64,000 bases of DNA from contig NC_084763.1 in NCBI RefSeq assembly GCF_028858725.1, forward strand, positions 50,414,152 through 50,478,151. The letters run 5' to 3'. Position numbers and translations under genes: made by a program. This stretch comes from Colius striatus (taxonomy: Eukaryota > Chordata > Aves > Coliiformes > Coliidae). Below are positions 26,601-37,400 of the stretch, piece by piece. The notes beneath the pieces are model-generated. The model was given only the letters and a program-made list of their open reading frames with translations. It was not told the origin of the DNA and did no database searches. Position 1 is the stretch's first letter, and each line of letters starts with the position of its first letter.

Positions 26601-29600
26601 CAGATCTGAAATGAAGCACTAACTCTTACAGCATGCATTCAAAAGGAATTGATAACATTTCATGGTATTTTTGACCAAATGAATAAATATCTGGCCTCCT
26701 GTATTTTCTGGAGTATTTTTTATTTTAAAATGAAAGCTCCAGAATTCCAGGAACTAAATTACCAAAATTACAGACAGGGATAAGACCAGTACTCAGACTC
26801 CCAACTCCCTGCCTAGTTTTTGCTGCATCAGTCACAAAACATATTAAGAGTTCAATGTCAAGACACGGCCTAGTGGAAACAAAAGTCTATTGCAGTAGAA
26901 CTTGCTTTTCTTTCCTTGATGCTAGCCTCATTATAATAGTAGATTACAATCTACAATTACTTTTACCCAGACAAACACTAAATTGTCTTTAAACTGGAAA
27001 GGCCACCCAGAAGGGCTGCAGTGAAAAGACTGCAGTGAAAAGGGCTGGTTAATAAAAGACATGAAACTTTAATTCTGACTGTTTACTTTAGTTAATGATG
27101 CAATTCTTGCTCAACATATTAACTATGACTGTTTACAAGTTACACATCTATTAAAAAACAGACATACCAAATTACTCAATTCTAACTGTTTGACTGCAGC
27201 TATAAAATACAAGGAATATTTTAATGACAAGTACAGAAAATTTTGGTGGCCAAGTTACTGAAAAACTGAAGACAATCAAAGTTCACATATTTGATTAAAC
27301 TCATGTCTCCAGCTGTGAGAGAGCTGGGGCTTCTTCCTTTCCAAAATAAGGTTCTCTCAGCTCTGAGAGCTGACATAGTTCTCAGTAAATCCGCTTTTTT
27401 TATTCTACTTTATGCTCCACTGGTTTTCCCCGTCTCCTTTACCATGATTTCAATACTTCACTATCTTTAGCTTTGTCATCTATACTTCGTATCAGCTAAA
27501 ATTCTCATGTTTCTCTGAAAACACCACAAATTCTATAGGTTTGGAAGGAACTGCATAATTTTCTTCTCCTCAAGGGTCAAACAGCACAGTACTGAACTGT
27601 AACAATTTGGACAGGGAATAACTCATGTGGAGCTCTGACAGCAGTATTCAGCAAGAACCTCCTCATATTCCCTCACTGATTTCTGGAAGGTTTGTTCTAG
27701 AAGATCCCTACCACTCATTAGTAAACTTACCTTTTTCATTTCTTCAACATAGGCTATCATAGCCTCTTCTTTAGACATATCTCCCAAGGCACTCCAAGCA
27801 TCCCTAGGAAAGAAAGTTGCATACATCTTCAGTACCTTCAAGGCCCAGTGGATTTTTTCAGCCTGCCCTTAAGTAGGTCAGTTATGTAACGCCCAAAGTT
27901 TCTCTGATACAAATAAAATGCAACAACAATTCACAAGAAAACAATAAAATAACTGCTGGTAAAATTTACAGAGAGCACAGTCATCAGGAGAGTGACAACT
28001 ACTTAAAAGAACAGACTGACATGATTAAAAAAGTTGTGCATTGTTCCAAGTCCAAATATATAATGTGCTAGGATAATGTCATAGTTGTACATCAACAAAG
28101 AAGCAACAAACTGAACAGCCTGGGGACTGATGAGTTCCCCACTGACCCACTATGTTCTTGTACCTGGTAAGTTCTTAACAAGGCCAGATATGAGACAAAC
28201 ACATTTCCCTTTTGATTAGGTCAAATTTTCTTTTTAAGATGCTCTACTGTAGAAAAAGAGCAGGCACAGACTTCAGACAGCACTTAAAAACAACTGTCAG
28301 CAACTTGGAACAGGTTACACAAAAAGTCTGTCCTTTCTGAGTTCAGCAACTGTGGAAACATACATCAGTCCAGTAGGCAGAGTTTAATCACCGCTTCCAC
28401 TTACCATAGTATCTACTTATGACCTTAAAAAAAAAGAAGTCCCCCTCTCCAACTCTGCAAGACAGAAAACTCCAATCGAGTTTATTAATATTGCACAAGG
28501 AATCTGTCAGAACACAGACTGGAATAAAGCATTTCCTTACTCAGTCTTGCACTTGATTTGACACTGTCCCTTCCTCTTGCCAGAGTATTTGTCCCAGTTA
28601 CAGCAAAACTCCAAGGTTGGTGGCTCACATTTCAGCTATAACCAACCAGGCAGGTAGAAGCTTACTCTCCTAGTCCTCTGCAAATACACCCCCTTCACCC
28701 TGACTTGGGGAGGGAAGGAAAGGAAAAAAGAAGTCAACGGAATCATTTCACAGATTCCAAGACAACCATGACCATAAAGGCAGCAGTAATATTTGTTCCT
28801 CAGGAAAAATCAAAATACAATAAGCAAAGCATTCACCCAGATTTTCAAACAATTTGGTGAATCAGAAGTCACAGTAGAAGGAAAATACAGACAGTGAGAA
28901 GCCCTGTCCCCAAGCAGACAAACGAGTAAGACAAATGAACCAGATCTCCCTCCAACAGCTTGAAGCTGTATCAATGGCTGCCAATGAGCACTTATTTACT
29001 TCAAGCTCCCATCATATATGAAAATTTAGGAAGGAAGAATTCCAGACACTCAGCCATGTCACTCATTCTGCAGAGCACCTACATTTTCTTTCTACAAGAT
29101 GGGATAAACACTGCAGAGGTACCATAATGATGCTTACCTATGAAAAATATGCCCACCTGCAACTCTGAGAAGTTACAAATTGTCTAAGCTAAAAAAATTG
29201 GAACACAAGACAGAAAAAGAATTCAAGTATCAAAGGTTACGAATATTCTTTTTCTTAAGAGAGAAATAAACTCACTAAACTCTTTTTCCAAGTGCCACTC
29301 TTCCAAACATCTCCATTCCAAGGATTAAAAAACAAAAAACCAAAAAACAAAATAAAAAAATCAAAATCCAAGCCAAGAAACCAAAAAGCAACTAATGAAA
29401 AGTTACCATTTATATCTACCAATCGGATCCCAAAATCCAGGTCGTGGAATGTTACAGGGTCCTTGGGTTGCTTGCTTATAAAAGCTATAGAACTTGAGCA
29501 TCATTTCATTCGTTGGCTGGAATGAACCTAGTAAAAGCATTTTAAATTAATTACAATTAGATTTTAATCACAGAATATTAACAAATATTTTACATGCTTA

Positions 29601-30832
29601 GTATTTCTGCGAGAAAATCAGGCTGTTTGTTACAGCCTGATTCACAGCAGTATAATCTAAGTCAACAGAGAACATCTTCATCTACCATAAGCCAGCACCA
29701 CTGAATAGTATTTACTTTATAAACAGCAAGTTTCAGACTGAGTTTAAGGAATTATAACCTTTACCACACCTAAAGTCAGACTACACAATTAGGCTTAAAA
29801 AAAAAAGCAGCAATAAGAGTAATAAGCAACTGTCCTTTCACATAGTTTAAACGGAAAGCTTTAGCTCCCAGGAAACAGTGTATCTTGCAAGTCGCTTTAC
29901 TATTACAAAGGTTAACTTACTGAAACACTTGAAGACTTAAAAAACCAAACAAATGAAACAACAAACACAATCACAGATTTCCCCACTGTTTTTGTTTACT
30001 TTGGGCATTTGACAGCACTTTCAACAACAGTTTCACTGTTACCTCCTGCCTTTGTTTTCTTTTCTTCCTTTGTGAATCACACTTTTGTAGAGGTAGAAAA
30101 TGTAAATACAGAATTGTAACAGCTGGCAGGGGAGATTCATAACCAATCCATTAAATAAAATACTTTGAGGTTGGATTCTAGTCGTTAGAAGTTTACAGTG
30201 ACCTTTACCTTACTGCCTCAACAAACCCAGTTTTACTTAAACCAGAATATTAAAATCTACTTTTTCATAATGATATATTCTGATTTTTTTTTTGCTTTTC
30301 CATTCTGTTAACTCTTTCAGCAGGAACGACGCAGGATCACAGCTCTGAAGCCGCCAAACCAGGATGTCAGGGAGGCAGAGGGCCTCCCCCGGCATTCCCC
30401 GCACCGCGCTGCGGGCAGCTGACAGGCTCCCTGCTCCAGGTGCCTGACTGGGCAACTCCTGTGGTGCCGAACCGGCGTTTACTCCAGGAGAGGCGGCGGC
30501 TGCATTAATACTGAGGTTTCCAAGCGCTTCTTCAGCCGCCGTCCGCTGACGGGCGCCCGGCCTGGGGCAGATGAGGGAAGGAGGCAGGGAGCCGCCGCCC
30601 CTGGCCGGGGGACCGCTGGCCCTGGAGGACGCGACCGCCGCAAAAGATGGGCCTCGCCTGCCAGCGCCCTCCGGACCCTGCCCGCCTCGCAGGTACCAAC
30701 CGGGCGGCCAAGGCCTCGAGTCAAGGCCACGGGCTTCCCCCCTCGGCCGCACTTACCATTTTTGGGCAGGCTCTGGATCACCTTTACGGCCGCCTCAAAC
30801 CTGGTGGCGTGCACGGAGCCGGTCTCCGCCAT
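2602..30832 (-). CDS. ACBD5: acyl-CoA-binding domain-containing protein 5, complete coding region in 12 exons
   Basis: Joining 30832-30757, 29527-29407, 27803-27731, 24062-23951, 14238-14101, 13400-13200, 12505-12399, 10312-10036, 8410-8211, 6642-6589, 6329-6220 and 2614-2602 gives 1482 nt, 493 residues plus stop, with every intron bounded by GT and AG. The family binds very-long-chain acyl-CoA at the peroxisome and tethers peroxisomes to the ER through VAPB. Visible parts: acyl-CoA-binding domain at about residues 8-100 ([15 protein letters not shown]), an acidic linker, an FFAT-like motif at about 258-271, a coiled coil at about 405-432 and a tail anchor at about 463-485 followed by QRKRRKLN. 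The start ATG has G at -3 and G at +4, and an in-frame TGA lies 25 codons upstream. Length matches the shorter mammalian isoform as I remember it. The first exon of the longer isoform was not found. Confidence 0.96.
2615..6219 (-). other. ACBD5: ACBD5 intron 11
   Basis: A 3.6-kb intron. It holds the CR1 fragment at 4495-5196 and a speculative 70-base alternative exon at 6027-6096. The 2700-4000 stretch is unremarkable; its several 60-90 residue open frames overlap one another on both strands and resemble no known protein. Confidence 0.85.
4495..5196 (+). mobile_element. CR1 LINE fragment, older copy with internal deletions
   Basis: Recognisable CR1 ORF2 C-terminal region. Around 4540-4620 it encodes the degraded 'ILTNSLDD...' part, and at about 4930-5070 the remains of '[20 protein letters not shown]' and '[13 protein letters not shown]'. 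The sequence then jumps at about 5063 to the last part of the 3' end, ending with CAACCATTCTGTG. It is frameshifted and non-functional. It sits in ACBD5 intron 11, antisense to the gene. Confidence 0.88.
6220..6329 (-). CDS. ACBD5: ACBD5 coding exon 11, tail-anchor segment
   Basis: 110 nt, residues 454-490. [20 protein letters not shown] leads into [16 protein letters not shown]: a single hydrophobic segment followed by a basic tail, the signature of a PEX19-dependent peroxisomal tail anchor. The acceptor is TTCCTTAG and the donor GTAAGG. The exon ends after the second base of an Arg codon. Confidence 0.96.
6589..6642 (-). CDS. ACBD5: ACBD5 coding exon 10
   Basis: 54 nt, residues 436-453 ([18 protein letters not shown]). 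It is a short, Ser/Gln-rich linker between the coiled coil and the membrane anchor. The AKS.TLQ start and the position match the small mammalian exon. It is phase 0 on both sides, so it could be skipped without a frameshift. The acceptor is TTTAAAG and the donor GTAAAA. Confidence 0.9.
8211..8410 (-). CDS. ACBD5: ACBD5 coding exon 9, coiled coil
   Basis: 200 nt, residues 369-435. It contains [20 protein letters not shown] followed by [20 protein letters not shown], a heptad-patterned coiled coil that is nearly invariant in the family. The acceptor is AAATAG and the donor GTATTA; the exon leaves in phase 0 after CAG. Confidence 0.96.
8561..8935 (-). mobile_element. CR1 LINE 3' fragment
   Basis: The left end carries the inverted CR1 tail (CATAGAATCATAGAATGGTA, then GGGTTGGAAGGGACCTTTAG). 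It then runs through the antisense of the ORF2 C-terminus (CTTGAAGACCTCCAAGGAAG, CAGCTTCATCCCATTACCCC) and fades near 8935. It is 5'-truncated, lies in ACBD5 intron 8 and has the same orientation as the gene. Confidence 0.92.
10036..10312 (-). CDS. ACBD5: ACBD5 coding exon 8
   Basis: 277 nt, the longest coding exon, residues 277-368. The first half ([18 protein letters not shown] onward) shows little resemblance to mammals. The second half ([25 protein letters not shown]) is clearly conserved and basic. The acceptor is TTTGTAG and the donor GTACTG, phase 1. Plus-strand open frame 9848-10234 is its antisense shadow. Confidence 0.92.
10751..10895 (-). mobile_element. CR1 LINE 3' fragment
   Basis: Begins with TCACAGAATCACAGAATC and AAGGGTTGGAAGGGACCTCA, the inverted CR1 3' end, and continues to about 10895 (GAATGTCTCCAGAGAAGGAG). 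It is more divergent than the 8.6-kb copy. It lies in ACBD5 intron 7. Confidence 0.88.
11437..11489. other. compact two-stage hairpin in ACBD5 intron 7
   Basis: A perfect 9-bp inverted repeat (CAGGCGATT at 11454-11462, AATCGCCTG at 11467-11475, loop GGGA) sits inside a perfect 7-bp outer repeat (CAAGCTC at 11437-11443, GAGCTTG at 11483-11489). The two are separated by 10-nt and 7-nt internal loops. The pairing is a direct reading; any function as a structured RNA is unknown. It resembles no tRNA or microRNA precursor I recognise. Confidence 0.6.
12399..12505 (-). CDS. ACBD5: ACBD5 coding exon 7, FFAT-like motif
   Basis: 107 nt, residues 241-276. It carries [19 protein letters not shown], identical through the FFAT-like core and its upstream acidic, serine-rich tract to the mammalian VAPB-binding motif. 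Ser268 here corresponds to human Ser269 as I recall it. This is the part of the protein that contacts the ER. The acceptor is CCACAG and the donor GTAGGG; the exon ends in phase 0. Confidence 0.95.
12506..14100 (-). other. ACBD5: ACBD5 introns 5 and 6
   Basis: Intron 6 is 12506-13199 and intron 5 is 13401-14100. Both are short, AT-rich and without recognisable repeats or genes. Confidence 0.85.
13200..13400 (-). CDS. ACBD5: ACBD5 coding exon 6
   Basis: 201 nt, residues 174-240. This is a poorly conserved, probably disordered linker. It aligns with mammalian ACBD5 by scattered anchors (KNVE, VANG..KD.F, SALNG) and by phase. The acceptor is TTTTGTGCAG and the donor GTATTG. Confidence 0.9.
14101..14238 (-). 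CDS. ACBD5: ACBD5 coding exon 5
   Basis: 138 nt, residues 128-173. It begins [20 protein letters not shown] and continues into a serine and glutamate-rich acidic stretch ([11 protein letters not shown]). [22 protein letters not shown] is strongly conserved with the mammalian protein; the downstream glutamates and LQLNGKG are less so. The acceptor is TTCCTTAG and the donor GTATGT. Confidence 0.94.
22521..22538 (+). repeat. A(18) homopolymer
   Basis: An uninterrupted run of A. No retrocopy or target-site duplication is evident beside it. Confidence 0.9.
22895..22930 (-). mobile_element. CR1 LINE tail relic
   Basis: About 35 bases matching the extreme CR1 3' end in inverse orientation (AATCATAGAATGGTAGGGGT followed by a GGGACCTTT). 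It lies in ACBD5 intron 4. Confidence 0.7.
23951..24062 (-). CDS. ACBD5: ACBD5 coding exon 4
   Basis: 112 nt, residues 91-127 ([20 protein letters not shown], then [17 protein letters not shown]), closely matching mammalian ACBD5. The acceptor is TTGTGCAG. The donor is CAG followed by GTTCGG, which keeps only the GT and the +5 G of the consensus. Reading on past it meets a TAA four codons later, so the donor must lie here. Confidence 0.93.
27731..27803 (-). CDS. ACBD5: ACBD5 coding exon 3
   Basis: 73 nt, completing Trp66 and encoding residues 67-90 ([20 protein letters not shown], then EMKK). This is the last part of the acyl-CoA-binding core, equivalent to the WDAW...KEDAM..Y segment of ACBP. 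The acceptor is TTCCTAG and the donor GTAAGT. Confidence 0.96.
29407..29527 (-). CDS. ACBD5: ACBD5 coding exon 2
   Basis: 121 nt, residues 26-66. It contains [12 protein letters not shown], the acyl-CoA-binding helix with the Tyr and Lys that contact the ligand in ACBP-family proteins, then [13 protein letters not shown]. The acceptor is TTTTACTAG and the donor GTAACT. It enters in phase 1 and leaves after the second base of the Trp codon. Confidence 0.96.
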
Positions 30833-31400
30833 GTCTCCGTCCTCTCCCTGCTCAATGTCTCCTGCTCGGCCGCCGAGCCGCGTCCAGCAGCTCGGGCTCA
30901 GCTCAGCTCAGTTTCCCTGCTCGTGGCGCCCGCAGCCGACTGCACAGGAAAGGGGCTGAAGCGCCGGGCCACACGCAGCCACCCTCGGCGGCAGCGGGGC
31001 GGAGTGCCCGGCCCCTACCGCCCCCTGTCCGGCCCGGCCCGGCACAGAACCCCTACCTCCGCCCTGGCTTCAGGCGCCCATGTTGTGCCTCCCTCGGAGG
31101 CGCCCTCCTCCTCCCCTGGCCCCGCTCCGGGGCACGCCGGGAAGCGTAGTCCTTATCCTCACGGAGCTGTTCCCGTTGCCCGTCCCTCCCTCACCGCCTT
31201 TTCCTCCCGTCTCCGGCAGGCCGTTGCCTCCAGGCGCGACGGTTGCGTCGGGGCGGCCGTTGGACGCAGTAGCCAGGCTGAGGTCGGCGAGAAGCCCCTG
31301 GGCCGGCCTGTCCCCACGGGCCTCCCAGGGCTCGCTGAGTGATGGCGGGTGCGATCCTGGGACCCGAGAGGCCGTGGAAGTGGCAAACTCCGGGCAGTGT
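30320..31400 (-). promoter_or_regulatory. ACBD5: CpG island, ACBD5 promoter and first exon
   Basis: This stretch is GC- and CpG-rich (CCGCC, GGCGCC, CGGCCCGG runs) in sharp contrast with AT-rich flanks, and it surrounds the ACBD5 start codon at 30832. A good match to the ZNF143/SBS element lies at 31131-31152 on the minus strand. No TATA box is obvious, as is usual for CpG-island promoters. Long open frames on both strands here result from lack of AT-rich stop codons and are not genes. Confidence 0.85.
30757..30832 (-). CDS. ACBD5: ACBD5 coding exon 1
   Basis: Encodes residues 1-25 (starting [20 protein letters not shown]) plus the first base of a Gly codon. The donor is GTAAGT at 30756-30751. 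This is the first helix of the acyl-CoA-binding domain. An in-frame TGA at 30910-30908 with no intervening ATG supports this start. Confidence 0.95.
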
Positions 31401-34400
31401 CACCCGTGGGGACAGAGGAAACACTTCTTTATTGTTTCTTTCTCTTTTTTCCCCCCCTTATTTCTTTTTTTCGGCTTCCTTCCTACGTCTTCCTGCAATT
31501 ACATGGTAATGAACACTTCAAAACATGGCATATTCCACCCATTTTATGAACCCCAGTTACCCTCAGGAGATCCCCCTGCACCCTGGCAGCCTGCTTTACT
31601 GCTTCCTCCCCTCCTCACAGCCATCTTACCCACACCTAGTTCTACATAATTCACCTAAATTGCTACTGTAGCCACATTATTTTTGTAATAGCTTTAATGA
31701 CTTATATTTACATGAAAATTCTAGGCAGGAGATTTTAAAAGCCTAGAACCCAGGAAATAAGTATTTCCATGGTATTGGGAGACGAGGGTGGATACCAGTA
31801 CAGTACCACCAGCTAGCTCAGTAGCTAAATAAATGAATGGCCGTATTCAAAAGCACTGTGCATCCAGCGCTCTGCAAAGTCAAACAAAAGTATGCTAAAC
31901 CAACTGCTTTTGTAGCAAGTGGAATAATGTACCCAGTGAGCAACAGGATGGATTAATAGCCTCCTTGAATAGAATTGGGTACAAAATCTTGGCATTCAGA
32001 TCAGTTCGTTTATCTAGTACACAATATATATTTTTAATTCCTCTGAAGGCAGTTGTGTGCTCACAGTATATGCCCTCTGGCGGGAAAGAAAAGCTCTAGA
32101 GGGAGAGAATTAAAACAGATCAGCCCTTGCTCTGCTGAACTAGCACATTGCACAAGGTCAGCAGCCTGTGGCACAGAAGCTGACACTTCCAGAAGTGCTC
32201 AAATAGGATTCCCCACACCGTGTTATGACCCCGAACACCACTGGCTCACGCATGTGAATTTCACACATTAATTGCCCTGAATTTTTAATTTCAAGTGCTA
32301 GATTTCTAAAGCTCTGGTGAGCTTTGTACCATCATCTTTTTTTATCCATGAAGGTTCAAATGTCAAAAGCTCAGATCAAAGAGAAGTGTTAGTTTGAAGA
32401 TAAGTGGATCTCTGTATAAATACAGGTTCTTTGAGCATGCAAAGAGTTGATTGCAAAAAAATTTGAAAAAAAAATAAGGGCCTCTTATGAAGTCAGCTGA
32501 TGTGTAAATTGTATTTGCTTGAGAAAATCTATAATAACATTTGCCATTTCAATTCATTTAAGGGAAATGCAGTCTGCATTTTTATAATGACTTGCACTGG
32601 AAGTAGGCTTTGAAAGAGCTGCAAATGACAACCTGTTTAATGGTTGTGTGCAGAAACAGAAGCTGCCCTCTTTGCACTGAAGATATGTGAAAGTGTGAGA
32701 TCTGCAGATCCAGAATGAGGCACTTGAAGTAACCCAAAATAATCAGTAGCATCATGCCCTGAGACAAGGATGAAATAATAAATGAGAGGCAAATTTTGAG
32801 TACTGGTGAGCCTGTGAGAACATACCACAAGTGACTAGTTAATTTAAATGCTCATATATTATACTAATTAACATTGCTATTAGCTGTCCCTGTGTATGCT
32901 TTTTGCATTCCCATTGCAGTGACTTCCATGTAGGGTTAACAATAATCAAATGTGGAGTAGCAGTAATAAAGGAGACCCTCTCATCTGTTGCAGACATCCA
33001 GGAATGGATGTGCAGCTTTATCTCAAGCTGAGGATCTAGACTCCATTCCTTAGGGAACGAGATTATATAACGTTTCTCTGTTGTCTGCTGAGTACGTATT
33101 GGGAATGACCACACGCTTGTAAAATCTAATTATAATAGAACTGGGCTGTTTCTACTGCTGTGCAAGAGCAGTCTCTGAAGCAATCATAAGTATGACCAAC
33201 TCTTCTTTTTATTTTTTTAACAAAACATGAAAAGCTAAACATCAGGAAATGAAAAACTGACTGGTGCCACCCATCAGTTGATATGTGAGAGAGAATAGAC
33301 CATGGTGCTCTGCTACCAGTGTGATTTGGCAGTGAGCACAATGTGTGATACTTAACATGTCTGAGTGCTTTTGCTATCCCCATACTTCACTTGGTGTTTC
33401 ACAAACTACTGTGAATCGCTAATATGAGGCATTCCTGGATATGGTGAGACACATAAAATCTCATATGGAAGTATCTTGTAGTTGCTGAAGGAGTATTCTT
33501 CAGGGGTGTCTGGAGAAAAGGCAGACAAGCACGCTCCTGAGTGTAACCTTGGACCTATCCTTCACAGATGGATTAGGGATCATTACTGGCGTTATGGCAC
33601 AGGATGGCCTTTTGAAAGACTGATGTGTTGAGCTACCTTACATTTCTCATTTTGTGCTGTGTGTAAGCTGCCACTGTCCCTTCATGCTGTCCTCATTTGT
33701 ATCCCAGGTCTGCCTTAGTTTTCTAGCAGTTGTTTCCAGTGCCAATCTACACCCCAGTCCACCTTGAAGAGCACCTTCATTTTACTTCAAGGACAAAGGA
33801 GTCAGTTAAATTACACAAGTGAGAAGCAGAAATGGGAACAAATTATGCCTATTGCTCCCTCAAGGGTCTGAATCATAGCAGTGTATTTTACAGAAATATT
33901 TTTAAATGGTTCTTAAGAGATTATACTATATTCTCATATGCATTATGAGCAAGTTCTGTAAGCTGCCAGACCCAAGAGGATGTAGTTTTAGCAAAGCTTA
34001 CTTTTTGAAGTGTATAATGAAGGGAGGGAGAATGAATTATTTAAAACCTAATAGTCATAATTATGAAGAACTAAATTAGCATTACATTCAATTCAAACAT
34101 TACATTCAAGTCAAATCGACACACTGATGAACAATGGAAAGATGTTGTCTAAGTGGGGAGAGCTTTTCATGAGTAGTTTTCTGCATTGTTTACAGTAGAA
34201 AGGTTAATGTATCAGTGACATTTACTTGTAGGATTTATTAATGAAATCACTATTTGTGTCAAAATCAACAGCTCTGGAGAAAGAGAACTCTTTATCTACC
34301 ATGAATATGTCAAAAACAGCAGCTGAAGTTCGTCCACCTATGTAGGCCAATCACAGTTCTTTGGGAAAAACCCTCTGGGAAAGGGACTAGTTTGACACAA

Positions 34401-37400
34401 ACAAGAACACTTTTGGGGATGGAACTTTTGTTGTGAGTTTCAGATACACTCCTTAATGACTGGAAATACTGATTAATTTCACAGCTGGAGATTAAATAAT
34501 GGAATTGTTTTTAACCATTATTAATGGCAGCTGCTTTACCTAAGGTTTAGGCTCCACGTTGTTAAAGGTAATATATCACATTTCAAGTCTCTTTTGAGTT
34601 ATTCCATTGAGGTATCTCAGGGCTGTCAGTAATCAACATTTTGAGCTGCATTTTTGTTTTCCCCCATGACTATCCACTTCTCACCTATTTCAAAAAAAGA
34701 ACAGTAATAAAAATATAAGCTTAGATCTGTTCTTTTGAAGAACAAAATATAATCAGACTTCCAAAGACATTCAGTAGCATCTGACTTTGCATTGAACTAT
34801 GTGGTACTTAAAAAGCCAAAAACCTTTTACAGGTTTATATTTTTGTAGGTCTAACATATAGTGCAGTGCCCTATTGTGTCTCAAGCTGCCTTTTTTTCCC
34901 TCTAGGCTTACTATTCATTTCTTGTATGAAATTTTTAATAAAGTTAATTTTTCCTTACTGCCTCAAGGTATTATTCTTGTAGAGCCAGCAGACAGTTATA
35001 ACAGAATTGATCAGATTTTGCGTATTCTAGAAAGAACACTTTTTAAATCCCGTTCGAGAGCCATGAACTGAGCTTTGAAATGTATGTAGTTTCATCTCTC
35101 AGCAATGACAAACTGTGTCTCCTTATAAACAACAGCAGCAGACAACTCATAACAAATACTTATTGTTTTCCTTTCCATAAAAAAATTGCAATATCTGGAG
35201 GTCAAATTGTGCTGTCATTTACAGTGATATAAATTTGGAATTACTTGGCTGATTTGGGGATATTTATGGTGCTGTACATTTGCATAATGCAAATGAAACG
35301 AATTTGACTCTGAAAAGATATATCTGCTTTATTGTTTCTGTTTTGACAATTGTGCTTCTTCACAACTACTGCTGGTAAAGTTTTAGAAGCCTATCCTCGT
35401 GTAACTTGCCTCTTGGGAACAGAAAACAAAATACTGTGACTGTATCATATTAACGTGCTTATGCAATGGCATATTTATAGCCAGACAGCTCTTGTGATTT
35501 TGGGGTTTTATCTGGAAGGGAGAAAACCAAACCACCTTTAGTTTATGTGTGTTCTTTTAAAATTCTAGCAAAGAAAGGTTATTATTATTTCTAGCAAATC
35601 TGGAAAATGACTCTGTGGAAATGTTTTCACAACACACATTTACCAGTGTGCAAAACCTGGAATATAATGAGCAAAGATAACTGAAGCATTTTCAGGCCTG
35701 TGTCTTATCATTTTGGATATTTATTGAGGCACAAAGTATAACACTGTGGTTTTGGTCAATGAGTTTCAACAACCTAATTTAACAGATTAGGGGTGATTCA
35801 CTGGAGTGAGTCCTTCAACAAACAAGCTCTCTGAAGGATTTAAGACTGAGTTTAATTAGGTGTCTCATCTCAGGACCACCACTTCTTTACAATCCCCATA
35901 AGCACTCAGGTCTGTTGCTGTGTGAATCCTTGAAAAAAAATCAGACTTCTTTAGAAGTCAGGGCAGCTAGACACTTTTTCCAGATCTAAACCACAGCTTT
36001 TTCACTCCCATATTTGGGTCAGTTCTGGTAGTAGACATTATCCAAGGAAGTTTATCTGTGAAGCGTTATTGAGAAAGAAATTTGCCATTCAGGAATCGTC
36101 TCAGTTTATACTGTTAGATCATTTCTGCTTGACTGAAATAAAGGAGTCATCTCCATTTCAGAGTTTTGGGGTGATAAGGCCTGTTTACAGCTGAACTACA
36201 GCAACATACAGCATGTCAAGATTAGAACCTCCTGGATTTTGCCATTTAAATCAGAGAATTAATTCTTAGGTTGAGAATTCTTAATCAGAAATTTATTGGA
36301 TGAATAAATGGGATGGATGAAATCTTAGGAAATTAAGTGCCTTAAGTGGTTTTTTACTTCCCTTTGCACTAATGTTGTCATTGCTATAACATATGTTCAT
36401 CATGAGAAGTTTAATATCACAGCTTCTGTAAATACTGGAAAGGTTAACGAGGAAAGACAGCTATCAATTCTTGTTGCCCAAAAAGCAGAAAAAGAAAACA
36501 AAAGGACCTGCTGAATAGTTTTCTAAGTAAATTACTGTTGGTTCCTAAAAACCTCACCAGGAAACAGAAATTATAAAGTTTGAATGCACCTAATCAGAGG
36601 TATTTAAAGGTCAAGTCACTCTGCTGCAGATAAAGAAAGAAGCGAAGCCCTACACTAAGTGGGAAGCTGGGCATCCACATCTCAATGACAACAGTTATGG
36701 TGGACTGAGTAATCTAACAGGGGGCAGAGGGCACTTTCAGAAAGCATTTTAGTCTTCAACTAAAGATGTACTCATTAAAGTGCCCAAGTATTCAGTGTCA
36801 TATATATCCCTTTAAAACATCCAGGAATCAAATGTTAATACTACAAATTTGCCATGCAAAAGAAACAAATTGCCAAAACATGTTCTGTTTCTTCTATTTT
36901 TTGGCCTAGTTTTTATTATCAGCTTTTAATCTTTCTGTAGCTTTGTTTGCTGGATTACAGAACTCACTATTATTGTCCTAAGTGTTCTCCAACTACCCTA
37001 CAATTCCTTATAAATAGAAATCAAGCAACCCCTTGATTTTGTTTATTTAGAATTGAATTCACTGATGCTTTCACTCCAATTCAATGTTTTATTCTTAGGT
37101 CTTTCCAATATTTTAACATCTTTCTTGCACCACAGATACCACTTCTAGGTAATGTGCCACAGGAATACTTGCGTTAGAATCAAAGGCAAGAGAAGACTGA
37201 GGCAAACTCATTATTCTTATTTGTATGTCCAGAATTCATTGTGGTTTTTGGATGTAGAGGTGGATGAAAGCCTCAAAGCACAGGATTCTCATACTTGTAG
37301 CTGAGGATCCATGTTGCTTTGTGTACTCTTAAAGCTTTTGTTTGGATAGAACAGTATTTGTCTGTAGTTAGATGTGCTGTTTTGGAACTAGCTTATCAGA

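Larger units (their letters stand above)
24063..30756 (-). other. ACBD5: ACBD5 introns 1-3
   Basis: Intron 3 (24063-27730), intron 2 (27804-29406) and intron 1 (29528-30756). They are AT-rich with short A/T runs and no recognisable mobile element. The right end of intron 1, from about 30300, enters the CpG island. Confidence 0.85.

Noticed and set aside
30571-31649. Long plus-strand open frames (189-231 residues) in the ACBD5 CpG island
   Set aside because: Overlapping frames are open in several phases on both strands, rich in Pro/Arg/Ala/Gly, as expected from GC-rich DNA with few stop codons. They overlap ACBD5 exon 1 antisense and match no family.
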